Source: Chitinophagaceae bacterium (GTDB taxonomy: Bacteria > Bacteroidota > Bacteroidia > Chitinophagales > Chitinophagaceae). From it: DNA of 32,429 nt. The DNA lies in the NCBI GenBank assembly GCA_947451985.1, contig CANGBQ010000007.1:1-32429 (forward strand), read 5' to 3'. The translations under genes and the position numbers were made by a program. The notes under the pieces were generated by a model. It searched no databases. It saw only the letters and a program-made list of their open reading frames with translations, and was not told where the DNA came from. Positions within the stretch are counted from its first letter, which is position 1, and every line of letters starts with the position of its first letter. Below are positions 27,937-32,429 of this stretch, in pieces.

Positions 27937-29589
27937 ATGTTAGCATTTAAAAAAACCATATTGGCACTCTCTTTTGTATTTGTTTGTATGATCGCTTGGG
28001 CACAAACCCCACATAAGCACCAGGCATCAACCAATCGACCCAAATTGGTAGTAGGGATAGTAGTAGACCAAATGCGCTGGGATTATTTATATCGTTTCCA
28101 AAGTCAATACGGAGCTGCTGGGTTTAAAAAATTGATGAACCGAGGCTTCAATTGTCAGAACACACTTATTACCCATTTGCCTACCTATACAGCGGTAGGA
28201 CATTCTGGGGTGTACACCGGAAGTGTTCCGTCTATTACGGGTATTGTTGGCAATAATTGGTACGATCGCGCTACACGTCAAAACATCTATTGTTCAGAAG
28301 ACAGCACGGTGAAAACAATTGGTAGTAATTCGAAAGCAGGAAACATGAGCCCACGAAACATGTGGACCAATACCATTACAGATGAATTACGATTGAGTAA
28401 CCATTTTGACAGTAAAGTAATCGGCATTGCTTTGAAAGACCGTGGAGCGATTTTTCCCGCTGGGCATAGTGCCAACGCAGCCTATTGGTATGATGAGGGT
28501 ATTGGTAAATGGATTTCCAGTTCTTATTATATGGACTCATTACCTCAATGGGTAAACGCTTTTAATCAACAACAGCTTCCTTCATCATGGATGAAAGGTG
28601 TATGGAAAACCCTTCTCCCCATCGAGCAGTATACTCAAAGTAGCAAAGACGATGTTGCATACGAAGAAACCATTCCCGGTGAAAAGGCCGTTACATTTCC
28701 TCATCTTTTGAGCGAAATCAAAGAAAAACCTTTGGCAGCATTCAAATTCACACCTTTTGCCAATACCTACAGCTTTGAATTTGCAAAAGCAGCCATCCAA
28801 CAAGAAAAGCTTGGAAAAGGACCCGCCACTGATTTTTTAACTTTGAGTCTGTCTGCAACCGATTACATAGGGCATACTTTCGGCCCCAACTCAATTGAAA
28901 TACAGGACACGTATCTTAGAGTAGACCAAGACCTTGCAGACTTTATTCAATTCCTAGACAATCGATATGGGAATAACAATTATCTTCTTTTTCTCACCGC
29001 TGATCACGGAGCGGCCCATGTGCCCGATTTTCTATCTGATCATTCCATGCCCGGAGGAACCTTTAGTTTACGCAATCTGACCATTGCTATCAATGAGCGT
29101 GTGGAAAAACAATTTGGAATAAAAAAAGTTATTGCAGCGGCACAGAACGATCAATTGTATCTGGACGAATCCGCCATTCAACAACACAATGCCTCAAGGG
29201 ACTCTGTCCTCGAAACCATTTTACAGACCTGCAAAGCAAATCCTATTGTGGTCAATGCTTTTGACATTCACACACTATACCAGCAAAATATTCCCGAGCC
29301 CATTCGCACCATGCTCGCCAATGGTTTGAATACTCAACGCAGTGGCGATATACAATTGATTTGCAAACCAGGCTACATTGAAAGCGACAAAAACAAGGGT
29401 ACTACCCATGGATCTTGGAATCCATACGATGCCCATATTCCGCTATTGTGGTATGGTTGGGGTATCAAAACGGGTCAGACTTTCAAGCAGACCCACATGA
29501 CTGATATTGCCGCTACGCTCGCTGCTTTGTTGCACATTCAAATGCCAAATGGTTGTGTAGGGGAGGTGATAACAGAGTTGGTGTGGTAG
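27937..29589 (+). CDS. PafA-like alkaline phosphatase (alkaline phosphatase superfamily)
   Basis: Signal peptide MLAFKKTILALSFVFVCMIAWAQ; VVGIVVDQMRWDYLYRF; THLPTYTAVGHSGVYTGS nucleophile region; GIVGNNWYDR; GIALKDRGAIFPAG (K-x-R of PafA); LTADHGAAHVPDF; GTTHGSWNPYDAHIPLLWYG. Confidence 0.93.
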   Translation: MLAFKKTILALSFVFVCMIAWAQTPHKHQASTNRPKLVVGIVVDQMRWDYLYRFQSQYGAAGFKKLMNRGFNCQNTLITHLPTYTAVGHSGVYTGSVPSITGIVGNNWYDRATRQNIYCSEDSTVKTIGSNSKAGNMSPRNMWTNTITDELRLSNHFDSKVIGIALKDRGAIFPAGHSANAAYWYDEGIGKWISSSYYMDSLPQWVNAFNQQQLPSSWMKGVWKTLLPIEQYTQSSKDDVAYEETIPGEKAVTFPHLLSEIKEKPLAAFKFTPFANTYSFEFAKAAIQQEKLGKGPATDFLTLSLSATDYIGHTFGPNSIEIQDTYLRVDQDLADFIQFLDNRYGNNNYLLFLTADHGAAHVPDFLSDHSMPGGTFSLRNLTIAINERVEKQFGIKKVIAAAQNDQLYLDESAIQQHNASRDSVLETILQTCKANPIVVNAFDIHTLYQQNIPEPIRTMLANGLNTQRSGDIQLICKPGYIESDKNKGTTHGSWNPYDAHIPLLWYGWGIKTGQTFKQTHMTDIAATLAALLHIQMPNGCVGEVITELVW

Positions 29590-29648
29590 TTTCTTAGGAG
29601 CAAGCTGGAGTGGCAAGTGTTGGAAAGCAACTTGTCAATAACAGCATT

Positions 29649-30482
29649 TTATCTTTGGTTAATAAAATTATTGAATTCCAATTGGGCGAGCTGGCTTGTA
29701 AACAATGAGGTATGCTCACCTTCAGGAATTTCTGCAAATACTGTCTTTTGACAATCTTTACAATTCAAAATTTTCTGTTTGAAAGCTGGCCATGAGTATA
29801 ACTGAATCGGAGAGTCTTTCAATCCCTGAACAAAAAGGATGTCTGATTTAAATCCGCTTGTAAAATTCAGTAAAGATCGTTGCATATAGGCCTCTGGATT
29901 GCTGTCGGTTGAACCATATGTATTGCGAAGTTTCGTACAGTTAATGCTTTGCTTTATTTTTCCTTTTTCTTCCAGTTCGCATCTATAAACAAGGTTTAAT
30001 GGTCCAGGAGCATTGGCAATGACTCCGTTGGTCGTATGCATGGTATTGAGCCTGGTTACTATATATCCACCTTGCGAATGTCCGGCCATGAATATTTTTT
30101 TGACTTGTATGCCCAATTCCTGTGATGCTTTGTATTTAATCCATAACAATGCCGCTTCAGCTTGTTTTATATTATCACCCAAAATCATGTTTTCTTCGGG
30201 ATAAGCGACGCTGATTAGCAACATATCCTTTCTGTCCAGTATTGCCTTGAATTTATCAAGTGTTTTATTTGCTGCAGTCAAAATGTTTTCATCATACAAA
30301 ACCGTGCCATGGAATAGGACCAGTACATCTAAATCATCGTTTGATGGCTTGTCTACAATCACATCAACACTGATGTTATTGTAGCTAGCTGTCATGGTTT
30401 TTCTGTAGGAATCTGTTGTGTTTTTAGCATTGGCTTTATAAAAGATGGAAATCAATAGCAAGATGATGGAAAGCTTTTTCAA
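29649..30482 (-). CDS. Secreted alpha/beta hydrolase (prolyl-oligopeptidase/dienelactone hydrolase-like)
   Basis: 277 aa with TTG start; signal peptide MKKLSIILLLISIFYKANA; nucleophile elbow GHSQGG; LFHGTVL oxyanion-like motif. Confidence 0.85.
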   Translation of the reverse strand: MKKLSIILLLISIFYKANAKNTTDSYRKTMTASYNNISVDVIVDKPSNDDLDVLVLFHGTVLYDENILTAANKTLDKFKAILDRKDMLLISVAYPEENMILGDNIKQAEAALLWIKYKASQELGIQVKKIFMAGHSQGGYIVTRLNTMHTTNGVIANAPGPLNLVYRCELEEKGKIKQSINCTKLRNTYGSTDSNPEAYMQRSLLNFTSGFKSDILFVQGLKDSPIQLYSWPAFKQKILNCKDCQKTVFAEIPEGEHTSLFTSQLAQLEFNNFINQR

Positions 30483-30630
30483 TGCTCTGGTATTTAGTAA
30501 AATATGAATTTACAAAAATTCGTTTACCAATCGTTAGTTGCCAGTAGGTCTCAAATCAAAATAACCCTGTTCGTTCCGCTTGCTTTTTTGTTCTAAAACT
30601 TTAAACCTTGAACCTTCAACTCTACAAACG

Positions 30631-30658
30631 CAAGAACCCAGCAATTGCGGGGTTCTTG
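30631..30658 (-). terminator. Hairpin downstream of the tRNA-Gln 3' remnant
   Basis: CAAGAACCC-N10-GGGTTCTTG inverted repeat; weak T tract. Confidence 0.5.
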
Positions 30659-30659
30659 T

Positions 30660-30677
30660 TGTTGGGTTACTAGGATT
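30660..30677 (-). repeat. Partial duplicate of the tRNA-Gln 3' end (direct repeat copy 1)
   Basis: TGTTGGGTTACTAGGATT identical to 30828-30845, which contains the last 15 nt of tRNA-Gln. Confidence 0.85.
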
Positions 30678-30793
30678 ACTTTCAGTGATCCTTCAGGGAG
30701 GGGGGCTAAAAAGAAAAGCCCTGACTCGCTTCGCTCGTCTGTGTTCTTTTTGCATTTCAGCTTTTGCAAGCCAGCTTGCATCGCTTCCATGCA

Positions 30794-30822
30794 AAAAGTC
30801 CCGCACATTGTGCAGGACTTTT
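30794..30822 (-). terminator. Intrinsic terminator of tRNA-Gln
   Basis: Minus strand AAAAGTCC-A/C mismatch-GCAC-AAT-GTGC-GGACTTTTT: hairpin followed by a T tract, 8 nt past the tRNA 3' end. Confidence 0.75.
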
Positions 30823-30830
30823 CTGTTTGT

Positions 30831-30900
30831 TGGGTTACTAGGATTCGAACCTAGACAGACAGAATCAAAATCTGTAGTGCTGCCGTTACACCATAACCCA
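30831..30900 (-). tRNA. tRNA-Gln (anticodon TTG)
   Basis: Minus strand TGGGTTA TG GTGTAACGGCAGCAC T ACAGA TTTTGAT TCTGT CTGT CTAGG TTCGAAT CCTAG TAACCCA: 7-bp acceptor, paired anticodon and T stems, anticodon TTG, 70 nt, no encoded CCA. Confidence 0.95.
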
Positions 30901-30928
30901 ATCTTACCCCAAATGAATTTGAGGAGTG

Positions 30929-30936
30929 CAAAAATA
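30929..30936 (-). promoter_or_regulatory. Bacteroidota -7 promoter element for tRNA-Gln
   Basis: Minus-strand TATTTTTG with TTG (plus caa 30957-30959) at 20-nt gap, 28 nt upstream of the tRNA 5' end. Confidence 0.65.
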
Positions 30937-31035
30937 AGGCTTGTGAAAAGATGTTCCAAAAAGAATTTTTTGCCTTTAACATAGCTTTACCTTCTATAAA
31001 CATCGTTATTGGAAGCCTAAATTGTAATATTGTTC

Positions 31036-32429
31036 ATGAAATGGAGAGGCCTTGTTGTTTTGAGTCTGTTTTTTATCTGCTTACAGGATGTGAAATCCCA
31101 ACATTTGACTCGTTTTAAAGTGTTAAATGCCTCCGATTCTACCCCGATAGCCAGTGTCACTGTCTTGCTGAACGATTTGCCAATTGCGACAACCGATTCG
31201 GTAGGCATGGTTGAATGCAATGTTCAAGCAGGCAAAGATTTCATTGGATTCTCTGCGAAGGGCTTTACCCCAAAAAAAGTATCTATTCCGGTTTCTGTGG
31301 AGAAGGAGCTGGTTATTTATTTGATCGAAGAAGTGGACAAATTGGAAGATGTAATCATTGTTTCTTCCACTCGATCCAATCAGCCGATAGAAAGCGCACC
31401 CATCAAAGTGGAGGTATTGGATGCAGAGGAGATGAAAGAAGAAAGCATGGTGAAGCCCGCTACCGTATTGGGTATTATTGGAGACATCAGTGGGGTGCAG
31501 GTGCAGCAAATCAGTGCAGTTTCAGGCAGCAGCAATATCAGAATTCAGGGGCTGGAGGGAAGATACACGCAAATCCTGAGAGATGGCATGCCATTGTATG
31601 AGGGCTTCAGTGGAAATTTTGGATTGATGAGTATTCCGCCGCTGGATCTCAAACAAGCAGAACTGATCAAAGGATCTTCTTCCACTTTGTATGGAGGAGG
31701 AGCCATTGGTGGACTGGTCAATTTGATTTCTAAAAAACCTACTCAAGAACAAGAAGCCATTGTTTCCATCAATCGAACCACTTTACAAGAGACAGATTTC
31801 AATTCCTTTTTATCCAAGAGAAAAAATAAATTAGGGTACACCCTTTATGCCGGTGAAACCACACAGTCGGCAGTAGATGTCAACAAAGATGGATTTTCTG
31901 ATCTTCCTCAATTGCAATCTATGGTATTCCATCCTCGGTTGTTTTTCTACCCGAATGCCACCACTAGTTTCACCTTTGAATGCAGTTACACAAAAGAAAA
32001 TAGGCTAGGCGGGGATATGTTTGTAATTCAAAACCAAAAGGATACGGTCCATCAATATTTTGAGAAAAATCAGACCGATCGAATGACTTTTGCTTTTTCG
32101 GCCGAACGAAAAACGGGACATTACGGAACGATTGCCTCGAAATCTTCCATCAGCCAGTTTGTGAATTTGATATCCAGCAACCAAAATATTCTGAAAGCCA
32201 AACAAACAGATTTTTTTTCTGAACTATCTTATTTGATGAATCGGCTTCAAAATGCTTGGGTTGTCGGATTGAATGCTACCGGAAATCAATTTACCAAACT
32301 AAGCGGCGATTCGATTCATTTGAAGAATACCCGCCATGTCACTGTTGGCGTTTTTTCTCAATTCACCAGAAAATTTACCAATCATTCTTCGCTAGAAATA
32401 GGCCTTCGAAATGATTATCAAAACCAATA
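31036..32429 (+). CDS. TonB-dependent receptor with N-terminal carboxypeptidase-regulatory-like domain, truncated by window edge
   Basis: Frame open from ATG 31036 (MKWRGLVVLSLFFICLQDVKSQ) to the edge; LEDVIIVSSTRSNQPIESAPIKVEVLDAEEM, NIRIQGLEGRYTQILRDGMPLYEGFSG, QAELIKGSSSTLYGGGAIGGLVNLISKKP plug-domain motifs. Absent from the ORF track because no stop lies in the window. Confidence 0.95.
   Translation, partial: MKWRGLVVLSLFFICLQDVKSQHLTRFKVLNASDSTPIASVTVLLNDLPIATTDSVGMVECNVQAGKDFIGFSAKGFTPKKVSIPVSVEKELVIYLIEEVDKLEDVIIVSSTRSNQPIESAPIKVEVLDAEEMKEESMVKPATVLGIIGDISGVQVQQISAVSGSSNIRIQGLEGRYTQILRDGMPLYEGFSGNFGLMSIPPLDLKQAELIKGSSSTLYGGGAIGGLVNLISKKPTQEQEAIVSINRTTLQETDFNSFLSKRKNKLGYTLYAGETTQSAVDVNKDGFSDLPQLQSMVFHPRLFFYPNATTSFTFECSYTKENRLGGDMFVIQNQKDTVHQYFEKNQTDRMTFAFSAERKTGHYGTIASKSSISQFVNLISSNQNILKAKQTDFFSELSYLMNRLQNAWVVGLNATGNQFTKLSGDSIHLKNTRHVTVGVFSQFTRKFTNHSSLEIGLRNDYQNQ

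Noticed and set aside
30580-30984. 134-aa plus-strand ORF and overlapping minus ORFs 30593-30808 and 30693-30959
   Set aside because: Translations run through tRNA-Gln (GFEPRQTESKSVVLPLHHNP and GLWCNGSTTDFDSVCLGSNPSNPT are typical tRNA-derived spurious peptides).
31215-31601. Plus-strand 128-aa ORF and minus ORF 31123-31509
   Set aside because: Out-of-frame or antisense within the TonB-dependent receptor plug domain.
1-32429. CRISPR array, transposon, prophage or defence system
   Set aside because: No regularly spaced repeats, transposase, integrase, phage structural or known defence genes were seen; gene content is mostly housekeeping and envelope.

Overview
This window is a stretch of Bacteroidota chromosome, probably Chitinophagaceae-like judging from the T9SS/gliding sorting domain, TAnnTTTG promoters, DUF6702 and PafA. 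Most of it is housekeeping and cell-envelope genes. In order: Mrp/ApbC (truncated at the left edge), a secreted carboxypeptidase-regulatory-like protein, shikimate kinase, DUF423, FtsK, Pth, an FAH-family protein, SRPBCC, a YwqK-like protein, M1 metallopeptidase, HupE/UreJ, DUF6702, PAP2 phosphatase, two tandem LTA-synthase-like paralogs, a SAM methyltransferase, GlmM, cysteine desulfurase, tryptophan 2,3-dioxygenase, a gliding-motility C-terminal-domain protein, MutS, a LolA-like protein, a UbiX-like protein, an SPT/KBL-family PLP enzyme, a PafA-like phosphatase, an alpha/beta hydrolase, tRNA-Gln(TTG), and a TonB-dependent receptor (truncated at the right edge). I see no CRISPR array, transposase, phage or obvious defence island. 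The points most worth checking are: (i) the M1 peptidase / HupE / DUF6702 triad, which may be a split form of HupE/UreJ proteins; (ii) the divergent PAP2 plus duplicated LTA-synthase-like envelope locus in a Gram-negative; (iii) a duplicated tRNA-Gln 3' end plus hairpin, suggesting an integration or excision scar; (iv) a tandem Cys-rich domain repeat in the T9SS cargo; (v) a set of TAnnTTTG promoters that correct several start sites and suggest very short leaders. All calls were made by eye; no database search was run.
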